Shown piece by piece: positions 47,423 through 56,072 of a stretch of DNA of 64,000 nt. The stretch covers positions 1,823,323 through 1,887,322 of the forward strand of contig NZ_HF570108.1 in NCBI RefSeq assembly GCF_000297395.2, given 5' to 3'. Positions within the stretch are counted from its first letter, which is position 1; each line of letters starts with the position of its first letter. This DNA is from Micromonospora lupini str. Lupac 08 (GTDB lineage Bacteria > Actinomycetota > Actinomycetes > Mycobacteriales > Micromonosporaceae). The notes under the pieces were generated by a model, which was not told where the DNA came from, did not search any database, and was given only the letters and a program-made list of their open reading frames with translations. Both the position numbers and the translations under genes were made by a program.

Positions 47423-50400
47423 GGCGCCACCCGCAGGTGCGCGGCGTCGGCCCGGCGGGCCTGCACGGCGACCACGACGGCGACCGCCAGCAGGCATCCG
47501 ACAAGCAGGACGGCGAGCAGTGCGGCCTCGGCTGGCCACGGCCAGTGCGGCTGGGCGGCCGGGACGGGCGCGGCGCCGCTGTCGGAGCGTACGAGCAGGG
47601 GAGCGACGACGCGGGTGGCGAGGGCGCCGACGGCCGCGCCCGCCCCGAGCAGGGGCAGCAGAACGCCGGCGTGCTGGCCGAGCAGTACGCCCCGGATGCC
47701 GCGCCGGGACATTCCCAGGCCGCGCAGCCGCGCCACCTCGACGGCGCGGACCTGTAGATCGCAGGTGACGTGCAGGACGACGCCGGCGAGCAGCAGCAGC
47801 GCCGCGGCAGGGACGATGAGCCGGAGCGCGGCCGGAAGGCCGGCGCGCAGCGGGCCGCCGGTGAGCCGGGCGGACTCCGCCTCGCGGGTCTCGACGGTGC
47901 CCAGGTGCAGGGCGGTGGTCCGCTCGGCGGCACCGTCGGCGGGGTGGCCGACCCACCAGGCGTCGACCGGGAACGTCAGGTCGCCGGTGACGATGCGTGC
48001 GCGGGACAGCGTGTCCAGATCGGCCAGGACGGCGACGGCGCCGGGGGCGGACGGCACGGTCGGCACGACCTCGGTGACGACGACCGGGACGGGCGTGGCG
48101 CCGACAGTGACGCTGAGCTGGCTGCCGCTCTCGGCGCCGACCTCGCTCGCGAAGCGGGCGGAGACGGCGACGGGCACCGGTCCGGGGTCCGGGAAGGCGG
48201 AGGCGACGAGGGTCCGGGCGGCGTCCTCGGCGCCGCCGAGATCGACGGTCGCGGTCATCCGCAGCGCGGTTCCTCTCGGCGTGGTGGACAACCTGAGGTT
48301 CAGGTCGCTCACCTTGGCCGGGACCGGCGGCGCGGACGTGGCGGTCCAGTCCGATCCGTCCGTGGACGCCTCGGCCGACCCGGCGGGCGGCACGGTGAGC
48401 GTGACGGCCACGGCGACGGGTCCGCCGACCGCGTCGGCGGTGACCGGCAGGGCGACCGCGACGAGGCGCAGCCCGTCGGCAGTGGCGCAGGTCGGCAGCC
48501 GAACCTCCTGGCCGTCGAGCGGTACGGCGGGACCGGTGCAGGACGTGCGGAGGCCGGTGGCGTCCTGCAGCAGCAGTCGGGGCGTCACGGCGAGCGGGAT
48601 GTCGCCGGCCGCGGTCCCGCTCACGACGAGCGGGGCGCCGGTCGGTACGGCGACGCCGGTGACCCGGGTACGTGGTGCCAGCGTGGCGCCCACGTCCGCC
48701 CATCCCCGGTCGTTGTCCAACCGCCCGCGTAGCAACGCGTCGGCGCGGGTGGTGTCGACGGCGACCAGGCGTGGCGCCTCGCCGGCGGTGCCGAGCCACT
48801 GACCGACGCTGGTGCCCCGGTCGAGGGCGGGGCTCACGGCCCCCGCGGTGGCGGCGCTGACGACCGCGCCGTCGCCGGGCATCGGCGCCGTGCCGAGGGT
48901 GAGTGCCAGATCGGTGCCGACGGAGAGCGCCGCCTGGTCGCGCTGCGACTGGTGCCACGTGTCGTCGAAGGCGAGGCCGAAGGTTCCGGCCGCGCAGGCC
49001 AGCCCGACGAGCAGCCCGGCGGCGACCGCCTGGGGTCGGCGGGCGCTCTCGGAGGCCGCCAACGGAAGCGCGAGCCCGCGGGCGCGGTACGCCAGCCGGT
49101 CGGCGCCGCGCAGGGCGGGCAGTACCACCCGGAGCGCCAGGGCGGCGCCCGCGGTGAGCAGCAGCGCCGGCGCGAGCACCCGGACCGCGTCCGCGCGCGG
49201 ACTGGCGGCGGTGGGCTGCGCGTACAGCTGCCACCACCCGGCGGCGGCGAACACCGCGAGCAGCAGGTCGGCGCCGGAGCGGGCCAGCAGTTCGCGGCGG
49301 GTGCGCCGGTCGCCGGGTGCCGGGACGGGCCGGATCGCCAGGACGGTGAGGACAGCGGCGAGCGCCAGCGCGCCGCAGGCGACGGCGAGGACCTGGACAC
49401 CGGTGACGGCCGGCGGGACGGTCAGGCCGGCGCCGTCCAGCGGCGCCAGGTGGGTCAGGCCGGCGTGCAGGGCCGACGAGGCCGGTGTGGCGAGCGCGGC
49501 GGCGACGGCGGCGACGAGCCCGGCCTCGAGTGTCGCGGTGGCGGCGAGTTGGCGACGGTTGGCGCCCAGGGCGGACCGCAGGGCGGTCTCGTCGGCGCGG
49601 ATGCCCGCGGTCAGCCGGCCGGCGAGGACGAGTGCCGTCGCGGTCAGGACACTGCCGAGGACGGCGATGGCGAGCACGACGGCGGCGGTGACGTGCCGTT
49701 GGTCGTCGGCGGATCGCAGGGTCGTCGGCAGGTCGGAGGCGACACGTGCGAGCTGGACGCGGTCGCCGAGGGTGCCGGCCAGCCGGCGGTCCGCACCGTC
49801 GACCGCCCCGGCGACGGTCTCCAGGTCGCGGCGGTGGGGGTCGGACAGGTCCGGATGGGCGGTGATCTCCATCCGGTCGACTGTGGAACTGGTGCTGACC
49901 AGGTCGGCGAGGTCGACGAGGAACGGGCCGTAGGCGTTGACCGGTTGCAGGAAGCGGCCGTCCCGGTAGCCGACGGCGGAGCCGGCCGCGGCCAGCGGGT
50001 CGCGGTCCCAGCCGCGCCCCGGCAGCGGGCGTACGACACCGACGACCGTCACGTCGACGGCCGGGACGGGCGCGTGGGCCAGTTCGGCGCCGAGGCGCAC
50101 CCGGCGACCGGGGGTGAGGCCGAGCAGGTGGGCGGTGGACTCCAGCAGCACCGCGTCGCCCGGGTGCTGTGGCCAGCGCCCGGTGACCAGCTCGGCTCGG
50201 GTCGGCAGGTCGTCCAGCCCGGACAGGTACGCCTGGGGCGCGACTGTGGTGCCGGGGGCGAGCCCGGGCGGCAGCGCCCGCAGCACCGTGGACGCCCGCG
50301 CGCTCGTCGTCACCGGGAACGGTGCGAGCGCGGAGGCCACGACGGTGCGGGTGTCGGCGGCGACGGACGCCGCGTCCCGGCCTTCGACGGTTCCGGTGTA

Positions 50401-50583
50401 GACGGTCACGTCGACGGCGGCGGGGGCGGCGCGGGCCATGGCGACCTCCAGCGCCCGCTCGGCGGTGCGGGTGCTCAGCAGGGTGCAGGTGCCCAGCAGG
50501 GTCGCGCCGATGGTGACGATCCCGAGGAGGGCTGCCAGCAACGGCCACTGCGCGCGGGCGCGCCTGCGGACAAGCCTCAGCAT
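47419..50583 (-). CDS. FtsX-like ABC transporter permease (large, first of pair)
   Basis: 1054 residues: N-terminal helix (LLAALLGIVTIGATLLGTCTLL), an outside domain of about 230 residues, then an FtsX block near residues 300-470, further helices, a second outside domain and a C-terminal FtsX block with LRGLGMSRRGIRGVLLGQ. It pairs with the 919-residue permease to form the membrane part of the system. It begins 7 nt after the second ATPase stop. The substrate is unknown. Confidence 0.88.
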   Translation of the reverse strand: MLRLVRRRARAQWPLLAALLGIVTIGATLLGTCTLLSTRTAERALEVAMARAAPAAVDVTVYTGTVEGRDAASVAADTRTVVASALAPFPVTTSARASTVLRALPPGLAPGTTVAPQAYLSGLDDLPTRAELVTGRWPQHPGDAVLLESTAHLLGLTPGRRVRLGAELAHAPVPAVDVTVVGVVRPLPGRGWDRDPLAAAGSAVGYRDGRFLQPVNAYGPFLVDLADLVSTSSTVDRMEITAHPDLSDPHRRDLETVAGAVDGADRRLAGTLGDRVQLARVASDLPTTLRSADDQRHVTAAVVLAIAVLGSVLTATALVLAGRLTAGIRADETALRSALGANRRQLAATATLEAGLVAAVAAALATPASSALHAGLTHLAPLDGAGLTVPPAVTGVQVLAVACGALALAAVLTVLAIRPVPAPGDRRTRRELLARSGADLLLAVFAAAGWWQLYAQPTAASPRADAVRVLAPALLLTAGAALALRVVLPALRGADRLAYRARGLALPLAASESARRPQAVAAGLLVGLACAAGTFGLAFDDTWHQSQRDQAALSVGTDLALTLGTAPMPGDGAVVSAATAGAVSPALDRGTSVGQWLGTAGEAPRLVAVDTTRADALLRGRLDNDRGWADVGATLAPRTRVTGVAVPTGAPLVVSGTAAGDIPLAVTPRLLLQDATGLRTSCTGPAVPLDGQEVRLPTCATADGLRLVAVALPVTADAVGGPVAVAVTLTVPPAGSAEASTDGSDWTATSAPPVPAKVSDLNLRLSTTPRGTALRMTATVDLGGAEDAARTLVASAFPDPGPVPVAVSARFASEVGAESGSQLSVTVGATPVPVVVTEVVPTVPSAPGAVAVLADLDTLSRARIVTGDLTFPVDAWWVGHPADGAAERTTALHLGTVETREAESARLTGGPLRAGLPAALRLIVPAAALLLLAGVVLHVTCDLQVRAVEVARLRGLGMSRRGIRGVLLGQHAGVLLPLLGAGAAVGALATRVVAPLLVRSDSGAAPVPAAQPHWPWPAEAALLAVLLVGCLLAVAVVVAVQARRADAAHLRVAP

Positions 50584-50590
50584 CGTCGCG

Positions 50591-51313
50591 TCACCTGACG
50601 TCCGGCACGGGCGCGGAGGGCTGCCCGGCCGACTGTTCGTCGAGGTGCCCGTCGTGGATGCGGATCACCCGGTCGGCCAGGGCCATCATCACCGCGTCGT
50701 GCGTCGACACCACGACGGTGACGCCTTCGGCTTCCGCTATCCCGCGCAGCAGCGCCATCACCGACAGGCCGGTCTCGGCGTCCAGTTGCCCGGTGGGCTC
50801 GTCGGCGAGCAGGAGCTGGGGCGAGGCGGCCAGCGCGCGGGCGATCGCCACCCGCTGCTGCTGGCCGCCGGACAGCTCGGTCGGGCGCTGTCGGGCGTGG
50901 TCGGCCAGGCCGATCAGCTCCAGCAGGAGCTCGACCCGCCGTTCGCGCTCGGCCGGGGCGACGCGGGCCAGCCGCAGCGGGGCGGCGACGTTCTCGGCGG
51001 CCGACAGCACCGGGATCAACCCGAAGCTCTGGAAGACGTACGACACCTTCTCGCGCCGCAGCCGGGACAGGCCGTCCTCGTCGAGCGCGGTGACGTCGGT
51101 GCCGTCGACGTGCACGGTGCCGGCGTCCGGGCGGTCCAGGCCGCCGATGATGTTGAGCAGGGTGGTCTTGCCCGAGCCGGACCGGCCGACGAGCGCCACC
51201 ATGGAACCGGCGGCCACGTCGAACGACACGCCGCGCAGGGCATGGACGACTGTCGGCCCGGTGCGGAAACGCCTGTGTACGCCGCGCACGCGCAGCAGCG
51301 GCTCGCCGCTCAT
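50591..51313 (-). CDS. MacB/LolD-type ABC transporter ATP-binding protein
   Basis: 240 residues: Walker A GRSGSGKTT, Q-loop, signature LSGGQQQRVAIARAL, Walker B LLLADEPTGQLD and switch H in VVSTHD. It is the short, conventional ATPase of the four-gene unit. The ATG at 51313 overlaps the stop of the first ATPase (ATGA). Confidence 0.95.
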   Translation of the reverse strand: MSGEPLLRVRGVHRRFRTGPTVVHALRGVSFDVAAGSMVALVGRSGSGKTTLLNIIGGLDRPDAGTVHVDGTDVTALDEDGLSRLRREKVSYVFQSFGLIPVLSAAENVAAPLRLARVAPAERERRVELLLELIGLADHARQRPTELSGGQQQRVAIARALAASPQLLLADEPTGQLDAETGLSVMALLRGIAEAEGVTVVVSTHDAVMMALADRVIRIHDGHLDEQSAGQPSAPVPDVR

Positions 51314-52242
51314 TCGCCGCTTCCCGCGTCGGGGTGGATCGTGATGTGGTCGGTTTCCAGGGCCAGCCGGACCCGTCGGGTCAGGGCCAGCGCCTGGCGG
51401 AACTCGCGGGGCACCTGGACGCGTCCGGCCCGGTCCATCACGGCGTACTCCTCGGCGATCGTGTGCGTGTCGCCCTCCGCGTCGGTGGTGGTGCGGCGCA
51501 GCACCTCGCTGCTGGTGCGCCCGTCCCGGATCGCGACGGTCCGTTCGACCTGGCCGCTGACCTCCGGGTCGTGGGTCACCACGACGACTGTGACGCCGTA
51601 CCGTCGGTTGACGTCCCGCAGCACGCCGAAGACCTCGGCGGACGTGGCGGCGTCCAGTTCGCCGGTCGGTTCGTCGGCGAGCAGGATCCGCGGCTGGTTG
51701 GCCAGCGCCACCGCGATCGCGACCCGCATCTGCTGCCCTCCGGAGAGCTGCCCGGGGCGCCGGTCGGCGCAGTCGGCGACACCGAGGCTGTCCAGCAGCT
51801 CGGCCGTGCGCTCCCGGCGCTCCTTCTTCGCGGTACGGGCCGCCGTCATCGGCAGGTCCACCATCTCCCGCGCGGTCAGGTAGGGGATCAGGTTGCTGGC
51901 CGTCTGCTGCCGTACGAACCCGACGGTGTGTCGCCGGTAGTCCACCCGGTCCGCGCGGGACATGGTCAGCAGATTCCACCGGTCGACGCGGACCCGCCCG
52001 GCGGTGGGGGAGTCGATGCCGGCCAGGATGGAGAGCAGCGTCGACTTGCCCGACCCGGAGGCGCCGACGACGGCGACCAGCTCACCGCTCTCCACGGCCA
52101 GGTCCAGGCCCTGCAGCGCCTGCACCTCGATCGAGCCGGTCTGGTAGATCCGCACCAGGTTCTCGCAGACGATGAGCGCGTCCCGGCCGTACTCGGGCGC
52201 CCGCGCGGTGGGCTGCGGCAGGGACAGCGGTGTGCGGGACAT
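51310..52242 (-). CDS. ABC transporter ATP-binding protein with AbrB-like C-terminal domain
   Basis: 310 residues. Residues 20-245 form a MacB/LolD-type ATPase: GASGSGKST, LSGGQQMRVAIAVAL, ILLADEPTGELD, VVVTHDPEV. The last 65 residues are extra: YAVMDRAGRVQVPREFRQAL followed by VRLALETDHITIHP, a pattern that closely resembles the AbrB/MazE/SpoVT swapped-hairpin DNA-binding fold. It is the first gene of the unit and could be both motor subunit and autoregulator, or the tail may only pair subunits. Two ATPases and two giant permeases imply a heteromeric complex. Confidence 0.9.
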   Translation of the reverse strand: MSRTPLSLPQPTARAPEYGRDALIVCENLVRIYQTGSIEVQALQGLDLAVESGELVAVVGASGSGKSTLLSILAGIDSPTAGRVRVDRWNLLTMSRADRVDYRRHTVGFVRQQTASNLIPYLTAREMVDLPMTAARTAKKERRERTAELLDSLGVADCADRRPGQLSGGQQMRVAIAVALANQPRILLADEPTGELDAATSAEVFGVLRDVNRRYGVTVVVVTHDPEVSGQVERTVAIRDGRTSSEVLRRTTTDAEGDTHTIAEEYAVMDRAGRVQVPREFRQALALTRRVRLALETDHITIHPDAGSGE

Positions 52243-52408
52243 GCCCTTCTCCGTCCGGGTTGTGCCGACCGTGCTGACGCAGATTGAAGCAGCTTCGCGT
52301 ATCGGCGGCTCGGTTGACCATGCCCCTGCACGCTTTCCTGCATCCTGGGCGAGGGTCTGCCACCCACCGTTCCGCTGGGCGGGGCGGCGGGGCTGGCGCT
52401 GTCCGCGC

Positions 52409-52520
52409 TCAGAAGGTGAGGAGCCGGAACTCGCCCACCGGCTGGAAGTCGAGCCGGCGGTAGACCGACTCCGCGATTGGCGACGAGGTGAAGGCCGCCG
52501 TGGAGGCGCCGTAACGCGGG
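52409..52520 (-). pseudogene. Remnant of a GNAT acetyltransferase C-terminus
   Basis: An open stretch ending in SPIAESVYRRLDFQPVGEF plus RLLTF and a stop reads like the last 35 residues of a GNAT acetyltransferase (usual form SPMGE-VYRRLGFRPVG-FRL). Upstream of it no GNAT sequence or start can be found before the ArsR-type gene. It is a degraded leftover, of a different subfamily from the AAC(6')-like gene at 26114. Confidence 0.6.
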
Positions 52521-52578
52521 CAGTCGTGCCCCTCGCCAGGGGTAACGACGCTGGGCGGGGCCGCCCCGGAGTCGCCGC

Positions 52579-53544
52579 CTACGCGGTCGCCGAGAGCAGT
52601 GCCTCCGCGAGGTCGGTGCGGGCGCTGAGCAGCGTCCGGCCCCGACGGTGGGTCGCCACCAGACCGGCCGCGCGCAACGCGGTGAGGTGCTGGGAGACGC
52701 CGCCGGGTGACATCCCGCTGCGCCGGGCCAGCTCGGTCGTGCTCACCGGCCCGGTCAGTTCGGTGAGCAGCCGGGCCCGTCCGCGGCCGAGGACTGCGGC
52801 CAGCGCGTCCGGGACGCCGCGCGGCCGCTCCCAGAGGGTGCCCAGTCCACGGGCGGGATAGGCGAGCTGCGGCGCGTCCCCGGTGGAGACGCTCAGCACC
52901 GACGGCCAGACGAATACCGACGGAACCAGCACCAGGCCCGGACCGTCCGCGACGTCCGGGGCCAGGCAGTGCCGCTGCGCGACGAGCAGGGTGTCGCCCT
53001 CCCACCGGACCTGCCGGTGCAGGTCGTTGAGGAGCACCGCCGCGCCGTCCTCGGCGAGCAGGCGAGCGCGCGCGGTGACGTCGGCGTCGAGCAGCAGCCG
53101 CAGCCGTGGCCAGTGCGCGGCCAGGGCGATCCGCCAGTACGCCTCGATCTCCGCACTCAGCCGGCGCAGCCCGGCCGGCGGGTCGGCGTACAGGGCGGCG
53201 AGCGCCGGCGTGCGGTCGCCCGGGTACAGGTCCAGGTGTGCCCGGACGGTGTCGGCCGGGGTGGCGCGCAGGGCGGCCAGTTCGGCGGCCAGGTCCGGGA
53301 TGAGGCCGGTGGGCGGCGGGGTGAGGAAGTCGGCCAGGTAGCCCGGCGGGGCCGGCACCAGCTGCCAGAGCAGCGCGTCGTCCTCCTCGATCACACCCGC
53401 CTGGACCAGCGGTTGTCGTACCCGGCGAACCCAGGGCAGGTGGACCGCGTGGTCCCCGGGGTCGCGCAGCACCCGGACGCTCGCGACGACCTCCCACAGG
53501 CAGGAGACGGCGAACCGGATGCGGGCGACGGCGCCCGCCGACAT
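52579..53544 (-). CDS. ArsR-type winged-helix regulator (DUF5937-like)
   Basis: 321 residues. A long N-terminal domain of about 240 residues (AVSCLWEVVASVRVLRDPGDH) precedes a C-terminal ArsR-type winged helix: LTELTGPVSTTELARRSGMSPGGVSQHLTALRAAGLV. This order is that of the actinobacterial DUF5937-ArsR proteins. The ATG at 53544 is divergent from the PEP mutase-like gene with 85 nt between and a clear palindrome (53573-53592), pointing to mutual or auto-regulation. The signal is unknown. Confidence 0.85.
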   Translation of the reverse strand: MSAGAVARIRFAVSCLWEVVASVRVLRDPGDHAVHLPWVRRVRQPLVQAGVIEEDDALLWQLVPAPPGYLADFLTPPPTGLIPDLAAELAALRATPADTVRAHLDLYPGDRTPALAALYADPPAGLRRLSAEIEAYWRIALAAHWPRLRLLLDADVTARARLLAEDGAAVLLNDLHRQVRWEGDTLLVAQRHCLAPDVADGPGLVLVPSVFVWPSVLSVSTGDAPQLAYPARGLGTLWERPRGVPDALAAVLGRGRARLLTELTGPVSTTELARRSGMSPGGVSQHLTALRAAGLVATHRRGRTLLSARTDLAEALLSATA

Positions 53545-53572
53545 GCTGATGGCGACCACGGCACCCCCGGTG

Positions 53573-53592
53573 GTTTCAGCTGGCGCTAAAAC
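53573..53592. promoter_or_regulatory. Putative operator GTTTCAGC-TGGC-GCTAAAAC
   Basis: A 20-bp palindrome with one mismatched pair in the 85-nt divergent promoter region between the ArsR-type regulator and the PEP mutase-like enzyme; it is the only AT-rich patch there. Confidence 0.6.
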
Positions 53593-53629
53593 ATTACCGG
53601 CGGCTGCGGGGCCGGCCGAGACTTGCCGC

Positions 53630-54445
53630 GTGAGCGAACACCACACCCGAGCCGAACTCTTCCGATCCCTGCACACCCCCGGGTCGCCGCTGGTCCTGGT
53701 CAACGCCTGGGACGCCGCGAGCGCCCGCGTCGTGGTGGCCGCCGGCGCCCGCGCGGTGGCCACCACCAGCGCCGGCGTCGCCTGGAGCCTCGGTACGCCC
53801 GACGGTGACATCCTCGGCCGCGACGCGGCAGTGGACCTGGTCCGCCGGATCACCGCCTCGGTGTCGCTGCCGGTCACCGCGGACATCGAGTCCGGGTACG
53901 GGGGGACACCGGCGGAGGTCGGCGCAACCACCCGGGCCGTGCTCGACGCCGGCGCCGTCGGCGTGAACATCGAGGACGCCCACCGTACGGGCGGCCCACC
54001 CCTGCGCGGCGTGCCCGACCAGTGCGCCCGCATCGGCGCGGTGCGGGGCGCGGCCGACGCGGCGGGTCTGCCGCTCTTCGTCAACGCCCGGATCGACACG
54101 TTCCTCAGCGGCGGCGGGGGCGTCGACGAGACGGTGGCCCGGGCCAGCGCCTATCTCGCCGCCGGCGCGGACGGCATCTTCGTGCCGGGAGTGGTCGACC
54201 CGGTGACCATCGGCGCGCTGGTGCAGGCGGTTCCGGCGCCGCTGAACGTCCTGGCCGGGCCGGGTGCGCCGGCGGTGGGGGAACTGGCCCGGCTGGGGGT
54301 GGCGCGGGTGAGCCTCGGCTCGTCGGTCGCGCAGGCGGCGTACGCGGTCGCCCGCCGAGCGGCGGACGAGGCCCTCGGCGCGGGCACGTACGGCGCGCTG
54401 GCCGACGCCCTCGACTACGGCACGCTCAACGCCCTCATGCGCTGA
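53630..54445 (+). CDS. Isocitrate lyase/PEP mutase family protein
   Basis: 271 residues with the PEP mutase/isocitrate lyase barrel: LVNAWDAASARVVVAAG, AVATTSAGVAWSLG, VTADIESGYG, GVNIEDAH and FVNARIDTFL. These enzymes form or break C-C or C-P bonds of 2-oxo or carboxyvinyl acids with Mg. The small size and motif set match the oxaloacetate-decarboxylase / 2-methylisocitrate-lyase-like subgroup, so substrate prediction is unsafe. The GTG at 53630 follows the divergent operator. Confidence 0.88.
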   Translation: MSEHHTRAELFRSLHTPGSPLVLVNAWDAASARVVVAAGARAVATTSAGVAWSLGTPDGDILGRDAAVDLVRRITASVSLPVTADIESGYGGTPAEVGATTRAVLDAGAVGVNIEDAHRTGGPPLRGVPDQCARIGAVRGAADAAGLPLFVNARIDTFLSGGGGVDETVARASAYLAAGADGIFVPGVVDPVTIGALVQAVPAPLNVLAGPGAPAVGELARLGVARVSLGSSVAQAAYAVARRAADEALGAGTYGALADALDYGTLNALMR

Positions 54446-54510
54446 CCGGACGGGCCGGGTCGCGCTCGGAGCCGGCGCCCTCCGTGGCGGGAGGGGGGCC
54501 AGGAAATCGA

Positions 54511-54544
54511 CGGGCCGGCCGCCTCTGTCGAGGTGGCCGGCCCG
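54511..54544. terminator. Bidirectional hairpin terminator
   Basis: Stem of 13 bp with one mismatch (CGGGCCGGCCGCC at 54511-54523; right arm 54532-54544) between the convergent PEP mutase-like and DUF6458 genes. Confidence 0.7.
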
Positions 54545-54581
54545 GGTTCGCCTGCTCCGCCTGCGGTGGCCCATGCTCGTG

Positions 54582-54854
54582 TCACAGCGGCGGGGCGATG
54601 TCCCGCCGCTCCTCGACCCGGCGGTACTCGACCGGCTCCTCGACCCGGCGGTACTCCACCGGCTGCTCGGTGGCGACGGGAACCGCCTGGCGACGGCGAC
54701 CCCAGATCAGCGTGGTCATGATCAGGCCGAGCACGCCGGCCCCCATCAGGATCCAGCCGACCACGTCGAGGTTGATGCCGCCGACGCTCGCGTCCAGCGC
54801 GAAGGTGAGGATCGCGCCGAGCGCGATCAGGAAGATGCTGGTGCCGATACCCAC
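54582..54854 (-). CDS. DUF6458 family membrane protein
   Basis: 90 residues: two helices (GTSIFLIALGAILTFAL and VVGWILMGAGVLGLIMTTLIW) form a short hairpin, then a cytoplasmic tail with the ninefold residue unit EPVEYRRVE twice in tandem (27-bp DNA repeats at 54611-54637 and 54638-54664 with one difference). The family is common and unstudied in actinobacteria. Confidence 0.88.
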   Translation of the reverse strand: MGIGTSIFLIALGAILTFALDASVGGINLDVVGWILMGAGVLGLIMTTLIWGRRRQAVPVATEQPVEYRRVEEPVEYRRVEERRDIAPPL

Positions 54855-55002
54855 GACAGCCTCCTTAGGGGGTGTGGTGCGCTGTCGAGGTCCCTCAGTA
54901 CCCCGGCGGCGACCAGCGCAATCTCCGCCGCCCAGGGTCGCGCGCCCGCCGATCTTGGCATCGGGTAGAGTTTGCCGCGTCGCCGACGTTCGTCGGGGAC
55001 GT

Positions 55003-55075
55003 GCGGACGTAGCGCAGCTGGTAGCGCATCACCTTGCCAAGGTGAGGGTCGCGGGTTCGAATCCCGTCGTCCGCT
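55003..55075 (+). tRNA. tRNA-Gly (anticodon GCC), second copy
   Basis: 73 nt identical to the tRNA-Gly at 44313, with anticodon GCC at 55036-55038. A TAGAGT -10-like hexamer lies at 54966-54971. Confidence 0.98.
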
Positions 55076-55123
55076 CGCGATTCGCCTCGACGGGCCTGAG
55101 CGCCCGGGTCGGGCGGAAACCAC

Positions 55124-55195
55124 GGGCGATTGGCGCAGTGGGAGCGCGCTTCCTTGACACGGAAGAGGTCACTGGTTCAAACCCAGTATCGCCCA
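55124..55195 (+). tRNA. tRNA-Val (anticodon GAC), second copy
   Basis: 72 nt identical to the tRNA-Val at 44504, including the CCA that follows at 55196-55198. The tRNA-Cys that lies between the first pair is missing here. Confidence 0.98.
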
Positions 55196-55204
55196 CCAGG
55201 CAGA

Positions 55205-55236
55205 ACGGCTCGTCACCGACATCGGTGGCGAGCCGT
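55205..55236 (+). terminator. Terminator of the second tRNA cluster
   Basis: Stem ACGGCTCGTCACC / GGTGGCGAGCCGT (one G-T pair) with a 6-nt loop begins 7 nt after the tRNA-Val CCA. Confidence 0.75.
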
Positions 55237-55310
55237 CGTGCGTGCTGACACCTGACGCCGCCGGCAATACCGGTGGCGGGGGCCTGTCGCTCCTTGCGAG
55301 ACTCGGCCCC

Positions 55311-55961
55311 GTGCGAGAGCCGGACCGCTTCCGAGCCGCCGTACGCCTCTGGGCGGCCGGCGGTCCCGACGTGGCGACGGCCGCCGGCGTGGCCCGGGAA
55401 CTGGCCGCCGGCCTGAGCGCCGTCGTGCTCGTCGAGGGGGTCAGCGACCAGCGCGCGGTGGAGGCGCTGGCAGAGCGACGGCACCGCGACCTGGCCGCCG
55501 AGGGTGTGTGCGTGGTACCGCTCGGCGGCGCGATGAGCGTCGGTCGGTACCTGCGGCTCTTCGGCGCGCAGGGGCTCGCCGTGACCGTACGAGGGCTGTG
55601 TGACGAGGCCGAGGAGAGCTTCTTCCGGCGTGGCCTGGAGCAGGCGGGCCTGGGCGCCGGCCTGACCCGGTCGGCGATGGAGGTGCTCGGCTTCCACGTG
55701 TGCGTCACCGACCTGGAGGACGAGCTGATCCGCGCGCTCGGCAGCGACGGCGTCGAGCGGGTCGTCGCGGAGCAGGGGGACCTGGCCCGGTTGCGGGTCT
55801 TTCAGAACCAGCCCGCCCAACGTGGACGGTCGGTCGAGCGGCAACTGCGCCGCTTCCTGGGCACGATGAGTGGCCGTAAGGCCCGCTACGCGGGGGCGCT
55901 CGTGCGCGCTCTCGAACCGGGTGCCGTACCCCGCCCGCTGGACCGGCTGCTCGCGGGCTGA
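55311..55961 (+). CDS. Stand-alone TOPRIM domain protein (OLD-nuclease-like)
   Basis: 216 residues. The TOPRIM core shows VVLVEGVSDQRAVEAL (E42) and, after VVPLGGAMSVGRYL, the acidic GLCDEAEESFF (D98), as in the TOPRIM half of OLD-family nucleases. Conserved C-terminal FQNQPAQRGRS and FLGTMSGRKARYA follow. There is no ABC-type ATPase domain, which OLD nucleases normally have. The GTG at 55311 is taken as the start since family members begin here as I recall; an earlier in-frame codon at 55242 overlaps the terminator. It is directly downstream of tRNA-Val. Confidence 0.8.
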   Translation: MREPDRFRAAVRLWAAGGPDVATAAGVARELAAGLSAVVLVEGVSDQRAVEALAERRHRDLAAEGVCVVPLGGAMSVGRYLRLFGAQGLAVTVRGLCDEAEESFFRRGLEQAGLGAGLTRSAMEVLGFHVCVTDLEDELIRALGSDGVERVVAEQGDLARLRVFQNQPAQRGRSVERQLRRFLGTMSGRKARYAGALVRALEPGAVPRPLDRLLAG

Positions 55962-56072
55962 CCGACCCGAGCCGGCTGCGCGCGGGCGTTGGCGCGCGGT
56001 TCTGCCGAGGGCAGATCCGCTCACCGTGAACAGGAGCGCCACGCGCCGCGACCACCCGGCAGGGTGGAGCAC

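Noticed and set aside
47423-50548. N-terminal extension giving a 1961-residue protein with the 919-residue permease
   Set aside because: The extension is the shadow of the 1054-residue permease in another frame; the GTGA overlap at 47422 gives a natural start.
53545-54574. Minus-strand open frame opposite the PEP mutase-like gene
   Set aside because: It lacks domains and is antisense to a well-supported barrel enzyme.
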